This document shows positions 53,601-64,000 of a DNA stretch of 64,000 nt, piece by piece. The stretch comes from Parelaphostrongylus tenuis (taxonomy: Eukaryota > Nematoda > Chromadorea > Rhabditida > Metastrongylidae), in the NCBI GenBank assembly GCA_019055375.1, contig JAHQIW010003929.1, positions 1-64,000 on the forward strand. Reading direction: 5' to 3'. The number at the start of each line of letters is the position of its first letter. Positions within the stretch are counted from its first letter, which is position 1. Below the pieces are notes generated by a model. That model ran no database searches and was not told the origin of the DNA. It saw only the letters and a list, made by a program, of their open reading frames with translations. A program made the position numbers and the translations under genes.

Positions 53601-56600
53601 GGAAATAAGATCAGCTCTCTAAAAAGAGGTGTATTCGACTTTACATCAGAGCTTCGTGAGCTTTCCATAAACGACAACGACATAACGACTATCGAAGACG
53701 GCACGTTTTCCAAACTGTCGTCGTTGAAGAGGCTCAGTTTGAGTGGAAATCAGATCCGTGTCATCACTAAGTAAGAACACTTTGCTCTCTACAAAGTTTT
53801 CCTGAAGAATTATAAAATTCCACTCAGTTTGGTGAGGTAGTGAGTTTCACAAATTGGGAGATCTCTCCATTTTCCAGACATTCAAATGCTAAGGAAAACG
53901 TCTTTGTTGAGTTAAACGTCAAATTTATTTGTATATATGTATATATATATATATACATATATATTATTATAAATAAGTAAATGCATATATACATATCAAT
54001 AAATTGACGTCGCTGAAGAGGCCTAGTTTGAGTGGAGTATAGATCCGTGTCATTATCAAGTACAAACACTTTGCCCTCTTCAAAGTTTTCTTGACGAATT
54101 TCAAAACGCTTCTTTTTGTCAGGTAGTGAATTATACATACATCATGTAACTTAAGGCAATTATATATGTTGGGAGGTGTCGCCATATGCAAACGTTGTGC
54201 TCAGGACAAGCGGTTATTGAATTAGCTATGAAATTCAATTACCTCATTAAATGAGAATATAAAAAGTTGTATTGGCCAAATGCTTTCGTCACCTCACCAC
54301 TTTTGCATAAAATATCTGAAAAGTATGAAATCCGGGGTTTCACGCTAAATAGCGTAAACTAGCAATTGTTAAAACTACGAAAAAAAAGTTTGTACATTTC
54401 GAATTCTCGTTTCTTTCACGGAGCAAAGGCTTGAAAATCACGCTTTCTATCAGATCACCATCGTACAAGACATTTTACAACCTTTTCACATTTTGTGGTG
54501 CTTTGGTAGAGGTGCGCTACGTTATACGCATAAGAATGCTGATATACGAGTAGATCTTATAATCTGATGTATGTGTAATGAATTAAAACCACGGCTAACC
54601 TTTTCGGAGCAGTGCACGTTCGCACTGTTTCATCGAAGCCCTCACTTTACCTTTCTATACTATGTTCGTTTGTACGTAGTAATCCATCATGCGAGTCATT
54701 TTTTGTTCCTCACTTTGACTGTTTCTCGGATCATTTCATGGAAAAAATCAGGTGTCTCGGGTTGGGCGATGTTCACTATAAAAAAATTGATCTCTTTTCC
54801 ATCTTGTACATTGAAACGTATTTAGTCTAAGTTTATTAGAGCACCATCACATATGACATTTTACAATCTATTCCAGGCACATGTTCAATGGATTGGATTC
54901 GCTTGAGGTGCTGAATTTGCAGAACAACCAGATCACCAGTATAGATTGGTCGGCTTTTGTGAAGCTGAAACAGCTGAGAATACTCGATCTTGGCACTAAT
55001 CATGTCACAAACGTGGGTTTGTTCGATGTGCACTAACGAAAGTTATATTTGTTTTCAACTAACTTGCAACTAGAACAATGCACTTCATGTTGGCGGTGCT
55101 GATGTACACTGTTCTTGGACCTTCACCACAGTTACCTTTGATCGCGATAAATTAATTATCAATGAATTCTCAGTTATGACCATAACCAGGAATATTTTTG
55201 CCTCGGAATGCCTTGATTTTTTTGAACCTACACTTTCTGCCGTTTCGATCTTTCTCTGTAGAAGATCTATTGATTCAAGCAAGAAGAATAAGGTACGACG
55301 TCATTGGCCTGGCTGAGACGAGAAGGCGCCACCCTTTTCACGCTGTCTATGACACCGGAGAAGAACTGTTCCTTGGAACATGCGATCGCAGAGGTGTCGG
55401 TGGCGTTGGCGTCCTCGTCAAATCGAATTTGACCGTGAGCATTGATTCGTTCGAACAACTATCAACCCGTATCGGACGATTACGGTTGAAACGATGTGGT
55501 TCTATGCCGGCTTTGACCATCTTCGTTGCTTACGCACCAACATCAAGCTATGACGAAGACGAAGTCGAAGCGTTCTATATGGACCTCGAAAAGTTCTTCA
55601 GAGAAGATCATACATTCTTCAAGGTCGTTGTCAGAGATTTTAACGCAAAAATTGGACCTAGAAGAACGTCTGAAGAACGTCACAGAGGGACCCACGGACT
55701 AGAATGGAATGAACAGGGTGAGAGGCTATCCGAGTTTATCATGACGACGCAAACCATCCATGGTAACTCGCAGTTCCAAAAGCCTCTTTCTCAGCGATGG
55801 ACGTGGGAGTCTCCCAATGGAGAGTACCATAACGAAATAGATCACATCATAGTAAATCGAAGGTTTTGCCTGACCGACGTCGCTGTTGTTCCTAAGTTCT
55901 ACACGGGATCAGACCATCGCCTCCTTCGCGCTACGTTCCGATTTTCGAGGAGAGGAGAGAAAGCCGCTAAATTCAAACAACGAAGTCCCAGAACTACCAT
56001 AAACTGGGATGTATTCAAATCATTAGTCGGGTCTTGGGAAGATACCGTTGTCGACAACATCGACGAAGAATACGATCGACTCGTTGAATATCTTCACGTT
56101 GGCGCTAAAAAAGCCGAGAGTCCTAAGGTTACGAAGAGACGCTTATCTCCGCAGACACTCGAGCTGATACGTCAGCGTGGAATCGCACGAGCTGCGGCCA
56201 ACCGAAACCTTACGTCCGAACTTGCGAAACGATGCAGAGAAGCGATAAAAGAAGACCTTAAAGAGAGAGAGCAGCAGTTATGGCAGAAGCTGCAGAAGCT
56301 GGGAAGAGCATTCGCAAAGCCCAGCGAGGCTTCGCCAACTATAAGACCAAGATGACTGCACTCCTATACCCTGATGGGACACTTACAGCTTCGAGAAGGG
56401 CTATGGAGAAAATCATCCACCAATACTACTCGGATCTCTTCGCTAGCCATGTTCTCTTGCCGTCATATAAATTGAAAGAGGACGAATATGTCGTTCCACC
56501 GGTCCTTCCTTCCGAAATCCGACATGCTATATTGTCGGTGAAAAACAGAACAACACCCGGTCCAGACAGGACTAGACCAGAACGTCTGAAGAACCTGCTG

Positions 56601-59214
56601 CCAGTTCTCATCAACACCCTGGCTCGTCTCTTCACTCGCTACCTGTCAGAATGCAAGGTCCCTATTCAATGGAAAACCAGCAAGACCGTATTGTTGTTCA
56701 AAAAGGAAGACCTTCACGACATAGGCAATTATCGCCCAATCTGCTTGCTGTCCGTTGTCTATAACCTCTTTACTCGAGTCATCCTGAACAGGATTAACAG
56801 AACACTGGACGAAGGACAGCCATGCGAACAAGCAGGATTCCGAAAAGGATTTAGTACCATAGACCACATCCACACGATCGCAAGACTCATTGAAGTTTCG
56901 CGAGAGTACAAACAATCACTCTGTCTCACTTTTATCGATCTGAAGAAAGCCTTTGATTCAGTGGAAACAGAAGCGGTTATAGAGGCTCTGGATAACCAGG
57001 GCGTCCCTACTCGGTACATAATGATCCTTCGTGAGCTTTATAAAGATTTCACGACCAGAATATCTCCATTCTACAACAATATCACTATTGATGTAAGAAG
57101 AGGGGTTCGACAAGGCCATACAATATCGCCAAACTATTCACTGCCACCCTACAAAACGTCATGCGAACATTAGAATGGGACGAAATGGGAGTGAAAATTG
57201 ACGGTCGACAGTTAAATCATCTTCGCTTTGCTGACGATATCGTTCTCATAGCACCAAACATCAGCCAAGCGGAACGAATGTTGACTGATTTCGATAACGC
57301 CTGTGGAAAGATCGGTCTTCAACTAAATCTAACGAAAACAATGTTCATGAGGAACGGATGGGTTTCTAATGCCCCATTCACGCTCAACGGAACGACAATT
57401 TCCGAATGCTCCAGTTACATCTATCTAGGTCGTGAAATCAACATGATGAACGACCTAGCCCCAGAGCTGAGCAGGAGGAAACGAGCGACTTGGGGAACGT
57501 TTAAGAGCATCGAAGATGTAGTGAAGAGGACAAAGAACATCCGACTCCGTGCCCACCTTTTCGACTCGACAATTATCCCTGCCCTAACGTACGCAGCAGA
57601 AACCTGGTCGTTACATAAGCTGGATGAAAGATCACTTGGAGTTATCGAACGCGCAGTCGAAAGGTCGATGCTAGGAGTATCCCGTATTTCGCAAATGAGA
57701 CAAAGGATCCGAAGTTCCGACCTACGTCAACGATCGAAAATCAGAGACGCCGTTCTACACGCCAGGATATCGAAAATAAGGTGGGCCGGACACGTGATGC
57801 GCTTCAACGACAACCGATGGACGAGAGCCGTTACCGACTGGATTCCTCGGAACGTCAAGCGCTCTAAAGGAAGACCATTGACCCTTTGATCCGATTTCTT
57901 CACGAAAGCGATGGAAGAAAGATATGATGCTCAGCGAATCCCTAGAGCGAGGAGGACCCACTGGGCTACTCTTGCACGCGATAGGGAAAAATGGAAGAGT
58001 TGCTGGTACCCGCTCGAGTCACTCGACGATCAAGGGGACGACAGGTGACAGGTGACAGGTGACACTTTCTGCCCTAGGTTTGTTTATGCTTAATGAAATG
58101 TTTCTAAATTTTTTCAAATCCAAGCTTAACATAAGAAGATCCGCATGATTTAGGTCGAGTTGCGCGGTTTGGAGAATCTACAAAAGTTATTCCTGAACAA
58201 CAACAGTTTAAATTCACTCAGCAGTGTGAGCCTTAGGTGAGGTGTTATATTTATGAGTAACATCGTACACTTTTGAGCTAGTTCCTTCATAATTTGCAGA
58301 GATCTTCCCTCGTTGATTTTCCTCTCTTTGGATCGCAACTCAATTTCGGAAATTGTCGACGGCGAACTTTCGGGTTTGGCGAGGAGCACACGGCTTGAAA
58401 GTTTGACCATCGCTGCCAACAATATTAGCCAGGCATGTTCATTTACACTCTCTTACAATCAGTCAGCTATATGTTTAGGAACGCCTTAGCTCGGCTAACT
58501 CTGGAGTCACAGTGAGATTATTCTCGACGAGCATATATACGAATTTCATAAAAAAGACGAAATTTCTAAGAGCAGTCGAAGAAACACGTGAAATATTCAA
58601 AGACCTTGTGAAAAGAGTGTGAAGAAATGAAATGAGCGGAAGATATGTTCGAATCCGTACAGTAAATTGTGATAACGGGTTGTTTATAAGAATAAAAACC
58701 ATATGTATGTCATTAGCTATGATTGTCACCTGTTCTGTGAGAAAATTCTTTTTTTTTTGAGTTCTGCTGGATTGCGACAAATGGCGATGTTGTTAGTATC
58801 ACGATTGCCATCATTACTATCATTTTTTTTCACAAGAATTGTAAACATATTTCTATCCTTTTTCTAGGTTCGTTATTCATCTATTATTGCGGATTTCAGC
58901 ATTTTTGCATCCGATTCGTTCCATTACATTCGTCCTCCACAATAGGTCATTAAGCATTTCACGTGTTGCCTCGGGTGCTTCTTGAGGATTCCCTCTTCAC
59001 CATGAGCGTTGTAGATTGCTGGTGTAGATGATTTTCCTTACAATTTCGGGAATAGCCGAAAGCCTTCCTCCGTCACTTACAGGCGAGCGTCGGGGAAGAT
59101 TTGAATTAACACCTTCGTTCTTATTACATTTCTCCACTTACCACTCCGCATCCTTCCCAATTATGAGCATAAGCAGTACAATACGTTATATATTATAGTT
59201 GGTCTTGCATACTT

Positions 59215-59265
<51 letters not shown>

Positions 59266-62200
59266 TCCTCTTCATTGATTTTCACGTTAAAAAGGTGTTT
59301 TCATTTGAGACTAGCATATGAAAAATCCTTAGTAAATATTTCATCTGGAGAACTAATTACCCTTTTGCGGACGATGAGAGTCATCATGACCGTCAGGCGA
59401 GCGCGCCGTTCGGACGGTATGAAGATTAGTGCGTGTTTCAATACGAATTCGGGTTAATTTAGCCCTCAGAGGAACTTTATCGTTGAATAACGATAAGATA
59501 TCACTGATGAAACTCCTGTATAATTAATTTTAACAAGGTTAAGATCAATGCTTTTGAAATCTTACCTTTTTTCAAAGGACAAAACTATGTCTTTGCGAAA
59601 AGGAATATTTCCAGTTGTTATTCAACATTTTCTTCTATCTTCTTATGTATCGAATAAAGAATTCGAACAAAATTGCGCACTGGTTCGAGAAATGGAAATC
59701 TGAAGTGCACTAATAATCTGGAAAATATTGAGATTATCGATGAAGTGGGATTGCATTCAATAAAAGCAGTATTTTTGACGAACTATTCATTGTTTTCCAA
59801 TTTTCAGCCAGTGTGGAATTCAATGTACTTTATGCAGTAAAGCATATGGAAATGAAAAGAAAAGAAAAGATAAATTTGATTGAATTGTAGGAGCATAAGT
59901 GAAAATTGAAATGTTCGACAAAGGTTCTCAATATAGCCTTTTCATAGATACTTGGTTTTTCCTTTAAAAGTATGGATTACAGATAGAGCAACCACGTAAT
60001 TTCCAATAAAAATGACCGTGTTAGATTCGTTCTATCATATTTAACCATTTATTCGCATGGAAATCTCACTTATTGACGAAAAAATAAAAATTTCATTAGA
60101 AAAGTGCCACATTAGCATGACAGGAAGCGCTGGCAGCCTCTTTTCGTAGCTGTCCGAACCGCCACTTAACCAAAAATGACGCCGTCCGTAGAGGGTTATG
60201 ATAAACATACTACTTCTGAAATGATATGAGATATTGCAGTTTCCGTACGGCGACCTTTATAAATGTTTTCAAATCATAGTGCTTACTGTGAACAATTTAA
60301 GCAGTTGGGCAAATTGTCTTAGTTGCTCATCTTAGCTCAAGTTCACTTCAGAAATATTCCTCTTATTGACACTTCTTTGGAGCTTTCACCAAATTTCGTA
60401 CATTACAGATATCCCAACGAGCATTCTCTTCTGTTCAACATCTCAGCGTCCTTGCGATACAGAACAACCAACTGACTACACTCACTAAAGGTGAGTAAAA
60501 AGAGAGCTGTGTATGACAGTGTCATTGATCCTTTCGGGACCATGGACCCACGGCCTCTGAATCTCTCTCTGGCAACGTTGGCGTTCTGCTCCATCTCCTC
60601 CGCATGTCTCACCCTCAGCGTGTCATTGTAAGACGCAACAGCGAGCCAATGTTAGAAGTAACAGTCTGGCATTGTTTGACGCAGCGCGCTGGAAGTTAGA
60701 GATGCGGAGCATGTGGAGTATACCGTCTAAAGTTGCCAGTTAGGGATGCAGAGGCCGTGAGTCTACGGTCTCGACAATGTTAAGGAGAAGAACTGGAGTG
60801 CTGCTTAAAACATCTGAAAAGATTTTGAAGTATATACTACGTTTTGGGAGCTTTACTTTCAAAGTACTCGTTCAAGAAACTGAAATCTGCATGTCCTCAA
60901 TATCATTGTGTCTGATACGTGGCTTTTTGTAAAATATATACTGATTATCAACGGCACATTCAGTTGTACACTTATCAGTGCAGTATGCAGCATAAATCAC
61001 TGTGAGTATACGACTATACGATGTGTGATAGGATAGCAGCCGTACATCTGATGGCGAAAAGCGAAACAACTCCGACACTATATGATCAATTCCAGACGGT
61101 CAGTCGTATCTGAGTCCACTTCGTCGTCTATCCACTTTGCTCATTTCGGGCAATCAGCTTCGTTCGATTGGCGAGCAAGACTTGCCACGATCTCTCACCG
61201 TTCTCGCCGCTGACCACAACCTTCTAGAAATTGTACGGCACTATTTTATGATCATTCTACTCCTTCAACACATCGCTTTCCTTTTTCAGATTGATGAGAA
61301 TGCGTTCAAAGGAATGAACTTGCGCAAACTATTCATCAACAACAATAAATTGCCTTTTCTACACCCACATACATTTGACTCCATCTCATTCGAGACCCTG
61401 GAAGCAATCGATATCACTTGTAAGTTTTTAGCTTAACTTAAATTTGTATACTACAAACTACGTCAAGTCTCGAGTATAATCTAAAATAGACAATTTCTTT
61501 GTTAGTCCATACTTATAAGGTAAAAGGTACTTTTCCGTTATCCGTCCCCAGTCCCAGCCCTCACAAAAACGAATTTTTGGATGTTTTCAAAGACTGAGTA
61601 GTCATTTGGTTGTCTAAGTTCGAAAACTTTGGAAATGTACTTTGTTTTAGAAATGTCTTTTTGTGCCTAACAGCAGAATTAAATTATGTTGTTCATTCAG
61701 GTTGTTCTCGTTGATCAACTTTTTTTTAGACTTTCATTAAACTTTAAATAGCTCAAATCTCCACAATTACAATGACGTATTTGTTTTCCGAAAGGGATTT
61801 TTTGGCATGCTGTAGCAGCCAAAAAAAGTTAAGTTTCGCGCAGCGTGACATCGGCACCGAACCACCGCGCTTTGCCAGTATGTGGATAGAGATCCGCAAC
61901 GTTGCCTGAAGCCACCGCTCTTTTTCCGATGCCAAATTTGTGTAACCCAATCTTCTTTTGACTCATAACGCACCAACAACTCTTTTCTCAAAAATCAAAG
62001 ACATCATTGAATTTGTCGACACTTATGATATCGAGTTGTCATTTAGAGTTTGTAGGAATTACTTTGTCTAGCGAGGAATGTTTGGATAAGAAACACAATA
62101 TTGTATTTGTTTTTAGAGCTCACTAAAAAGCTTTTTCATGAATGAAGTATATCGCTAAATTTTTGGGAATTTGTGCTATCGCATGACTACTCAATCACTG

Positions 62201-64000
62201 AATAGCTAAAAAAGGATAAAGCCTTCGACGCTGGTCAATCCCTGAACGATGCATAATGCAATCGTCAATTTTTTAGCCTCTTTTGAGATGATTGAACACA
62301 TATCTGGAATTTACACTGACTCGTGGTGTCCCCCACTGGTGTAAGAAATCAGTACTTCTTATCCTCTCAGACAAGTCTGGGTCTAATATACTGACCTCGA
62401 AGAGATGGGTGGGTGGTTAGCCACGAGCGCGAGATTGAACCATTGACCTTGTGTGCGACGTAAAGCACCACTAACCTTGCGCACATGTGCTCCTAGAACT
62501 TCGAAAACAGCCATAAAATACGTATCCCCGAGTTCTAGAAATGGAGGCGGATAATGGAGAAGTACCGGAAAAAATCCTACTTTTTTGCTTTCGATGATCA
62601 AATAGTTAAGAATTTTTTAACTTCTAATAAACGATTATCGATCTATGTATAGTTGGGTAGTTTGTTGGCTGTCATAGTACATTGTGTGAAAGAATAGATT
62701 CGTTTATGTGTGGAGATCACTCGTGAAATTATCCGTTTTGCTCTATCTTCTATGGCCTGTTGTATCACAAAATGTGCACGTTGTACGCGTTATGGTGATA
62801 CCGAAAGATGACCTTCCTAATTCTGTCAATAATAGTGCTTCTCTATCACAATTACGTCCAATCTCAACATCCATTTTTTGCATCTTATTCAACATATCAC
62901 ACGAGTTCCAGTGGATTGAATTACTACAGCCTCGATGCCAGTATTCCCAGAATTTATCAGAATTTCTTAGGGAAAATTGGAGTGGGACATTAATTTGGTT
63001 CCAGTATTTTGCAAATGCAGTAGAAAATAAGCGTTATCACAATATCTGACTGAAAATGCAGATCTAGAAAATAACTTCAAAAACCGGTGACATTTTTAGC
63101 AAATGCATGGCAATGTGTGTGCGGTAAGGAATGGCTTGGAGATTGGCTAGAAAAAGCCGGCGACAGCGACGTTGGAGACGGTTAGCATTTTTTCCTGCAC
63201 AGAAAGCTATTCAGTTTGAAACATTTTAGCCGTTGGGTTTAAAATGTTTTTCTCTCCAGTCGATTGTGTCCGAAAGCTCGCTTTTGAAATTCAATATATA
63301 TAATCTGATTACATATCTTGAGGTAATATGATATGGCACTAATACATTGCTAGACCAGTGTCGCGGCATTTTAGCCTCAATAGTAGCACGTTGCCTTTCG
63401 GTCCAACCAGGTGACCAGCAGCGCGTTTTATAAAAGCAGTCGATTGTGAAGGCGAAAATCATTATAGTCTGACAGAATTTTCAAAGCTTAAGAGGTCTAT
63501 TATGACATCTCGAGTGGTGTAGATGTACGTTTCGGTGTTCGCTAATAATACGGCATGTGGCAATACCTCAGCCGTGAGATATCGACTGAAAATCACTCTA
63601 GACTGCAACATCAAAATTTGTTCACTTGACTTGAAGTGATGCATTTTCGGTGCCGCTAGCCTTAGTTGTAAGGGTGAATCGAAAGACATGTGATACTGAT
63701 GAGGTGTGCGAGAACACCGATAGATGTCAAAACAAATCTCTTGGAAGAATAATATTCTATCACACTATAATTTTTCCTTGTTAAAGTATCTGAGGACCAA
63801 TTTGTATTTGAAAGTAGTTAGTGAGAAAGCTTGAGAATTAGTTGCTGACATCCGAAAACCTTGCCCTGTGGTTGCAGGAGTTTTGGGATGCCTGGTGACA
63901 GCGGCCCGTCGTTGCGCTGTGGATCCTCAAGTGGGGAGCAACGAAACGCGTTCTGTATGGGTGACGGTGACGGCATCCACTCTCGCCGTTATTTCGCTTC
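48001..64000 (+). CDS. Leucine-rich-repeat transmembrane protein (3' incomplete)
   Basis: Thirteen exons with consistent phase: 48001-48108, 51933-51991, 53002-53125, 53361-53535, 53602-53770, 54877-55012, 58154-58236, 58300-58432, 60409-60490, 61096-61232, 61290-61419, 63100-63180, 63878-64000 (runs off the edge). About 513 residues are visible. Residues 1-16 ([16 protein letters not shown]) are a signal peptide. An LRRNT Cys cluster has C39, C41 and C57. About a dozen LRRs follow ([53 protein letters not shown]). The LRRCT is [14 protein letters not shown] at 447-459 with later Cys 477 and 485. [14 protein letters not shown] near 499-512 begins a membrane span. Such extracellular-LRR proteins act at cell surfaces or apical matrix in nematodes; the exact orthologue is not identified. 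Exon 8 uses a GC donor. Introns 1, 6 and 8 hold transposons. Confidence 0.9.
48966..48998. repeat. (AT)n microsatellite in LRR intron 1
   Basis: Uninterrupted AT run of about 16 units. Confidence 0.85.
49080..49800 (-). pseudogene. Antisense LINE reverse-transcriptase relic
   Basis: The reverse complement carries a recognisable RT block, [14 protein letters not shown] followed by TLDEALERA. It matches [27 protein letters not shown] of the RTE at 56.7 kb. Upstream frames contain a decayed 'QAFELALQ'. Many stops and shifts; a dead copy in LRR intron 1, antisense to the gene. Confidence 0.7.
50571..50614. repeat. (CA)n microsatellite in LRR intron 1
   Basis: About 20 CA units; potential Z-DNA and a length polymorphism. 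Confidence 0.9.
51005..51270. repeat. Foldback repeat with GTTT/GCC arms in LRR intron 1
   Basis: 'ttggcgatttagcctacttc' with 'cagagcctggaagag' at the left mirrors 'gactctgaaaaggcgaagcc' and 'gcagaagcatcaacc' at the right. Related to the AACGTC..GGC family in IGF2BP intron 2. Confidence 0.45.
51283..51396 (+). repeat. RTE 3' tail fragment in LRR intron 1
   Basis: 'ggacccactgggctactctt', 'ggaggtgctggtacccgcta', 'gagtcactcgacgatc' and 'ggtgatacaagtgacc' match 57.95-58.06 kb. A 5'-truncated insertion with a short tandem-like 3' end. Confidence 0.8.
52195..52545. mobile_element. Foldback element F4 in LRR intron 2
   Basis: Left arm 'aggttggtatgtcagtgccc' through 'cggcagtattgcccgcttca' mirrors right arm 'aagcaggcgataccgcc' through 'gtatggcactgacgtaccaa'. 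The loop is about 190 bases with no ORF. A half copy may lie at 22.63-22.73 kb. Confidence 0.75.
55245..58065 (+). mobile_element. RTE-clade LINE, nearly complete but broken
   Basis: Sense insertion in LRR intron 6. The 5' end is probably truncated, since homology begins at about 55255. The first part (to 56355) is an apurinic-like endonuclease: [22 protein letters not shown], then a final [12 protein letters not shown] first frame change near 56278 leads into reverse transcriptase (56280-57173): [31 protein letters not shown] with the motif A Asp, [11 protein letters not shown] second frame change near 57138 leads into 57161-57889 with the catalytic [11 protein letters not shown] motif and a C-terminal domain ([26 protein letters not shown]). 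A TGA at 57887 stops it early. The same frame then continues to a natural-looking stop at about 58046, followed by three AGGTGAC units, the short tandem 3' end typical of RTE. It encodes the copying machinery in one polyprotein, but three lesions make this copy inactive. Confidence 0.92.
58480..58706 (+). repeat. SINE-A body in LRR intron 8
   Basis: 'aggaacgccttagctcggct', 'tttcataaaaaagacgaaat', 'gtgaagaaatgaaatgagc' and the tail 'gtttataagaataaaaacc'. The head is missing. Confidence 0.65.
58885..59158 (-). repeat. SINE-A in LRR intron 8, opposite orientation
   Basis: The reverse complement begins 'gcggagtggtaagtggagaa', has the B-box-like 'aattcaaatcttccccgac', then the body 'ggctattcccgaaattgta', and ends near 'gaaatccgcaataatagat'. 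Together with 58480-58706 it forms an inverted SINE pair within 0.7 kb, which could pair in the pre-mRNA. Confidence 0.65.
59217..59263. repeat. (AT)n microsatellite in LRR intron 8
   Basis: About 22 AT units immediately beside the inverted SINE pair. Confidence 0.9.
59270..60400. other. Remainder of LRR intron 8
   Basis: AT-rich, no coding or repeat signal recognised up to the exon 9 acceptor (cattacag at 60408). Confidence 0.5.
60535..60773. mobile_element. MITE family H, copy 2, in LRR intron 9
   Basis: Ends 'gaccatggacccacggcctc' and 'gaggccgtgagtctacggtc' are inverted complements and match copy 1 at 5557-5722. Interiors of the two copies differ in length. Confidence 0.75.
61420..63099 (+). 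other. LRR intron 11
   Basis: 1.68 kb between the last LRR exon and the LRRCT exon. It contains a SINE-B copy at 62215-62495. A 113-codon ORF at 62708 begins with a signal-peptide-like stretch but has no splice or family support. A direct exon 11 to exon 12 join gives a perfect LRRCT start (IDITSNAWQC), so no exon is needed here. Confidence 0.6.
62215..62495 (-). repeat. SINE-B in LRR intron 11
   Basis: The reverse complement has the head 'catgtgcgcaaggttagtgg', the B-box-like 'atggttcaatctcgcgctcg', the body 'cagacttgtctgagaggata' and the tail 'gggattgaccagcgtcgaa', matching the 26.3 kb copy. Confidence 0.7.

Noticed and set aside
62708..63049. ORF starting with a signal-peptide-like stretch in LRR intron 11
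   Set aside because: No acceptor or donor in phase, and the direct exon 11 to exon 12 join already gives an intact LRRCT domain.

Overview
The window looks like eukaryotic nuclear DNA from a nematode, most probably a strongylid of the hookworm type. The evidence is short GT..AG introns with TTTCAG-like acceptors, putative spliced-leader acceptors just upstream of two start codons, two multi-exon animal genes, and a dense load of nematode-style transposons (RTE LINE, mariner, piggyBac, foldback/MITE elements, tRNA-derived SINEs). There is no bacterial operon, CRISPR array or plasmid feature. The species assignment is inference; the gene models were built by hand from splice sites and reading phase.

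Layout. 1-27.6 kb is a transposon graveyard. It holds SINE copies, three copies of a 0.5-0.9 kb inverted-repeat element, a hairpin derivative of a mariner element inside an alternating purine/pyrimidine tract, a damaged piggyBac transposase (7.85-9.58 kb), a head-to-head pair of tRNA-like sequences (10.1-10.35 kb), a decayed coding remnant (11.45-11.84 kb), two more mariner relics (12.2 and 24.1 kb), an RTE relic (14.5 kb) and several foldback elements. 27.7-36.6 kb (+) is a 15-exon gene for an IGF2BP/IMP/ZBP1-type RNA-binding protein: four KH domains, no RRM, 610 residues, every splice phase consistent. About 39.7-43.7 kb on the minus strand carries a series of exon-like open segments with matching splice phases, which I read as a possible gene of unknown product. 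48.0-64.0 kb (+) is a leucine-rich-repeat membrane protein gene with signal peptide, LRRNT, LRR array, LRRCT and the start of a transmembrane segment; it has 13 exons and runs off the right edge.

The LRR gene has been heavily invaded. A nearly complete RTE retrotransposon (55.24-58.06 kb) lies in sense orientation in intron 6, an antisense RT relic and a 3' RTE tail lie in intron 1, and SINEs lie in intron 8. The IGF2BP gene carries SINEs in introns 6 and 14 and foldback elements in introns 2 and 3. The two confident genes are not functionally linked as far as the sequence shows: one is a cytoplasmic mRNA regulator and the other a cell-surface/secretory-pathway protein. I found no convincing new multi-gene system. 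The most unusual items are the expanded KH3 loop of the IGF2BP homologue, the inverted-duplicated mariner hairpin, the piggyBac ORF lacking two acidic active-site residues, the tRNA-like palindrome, and the unrecognised minus-strand gene.
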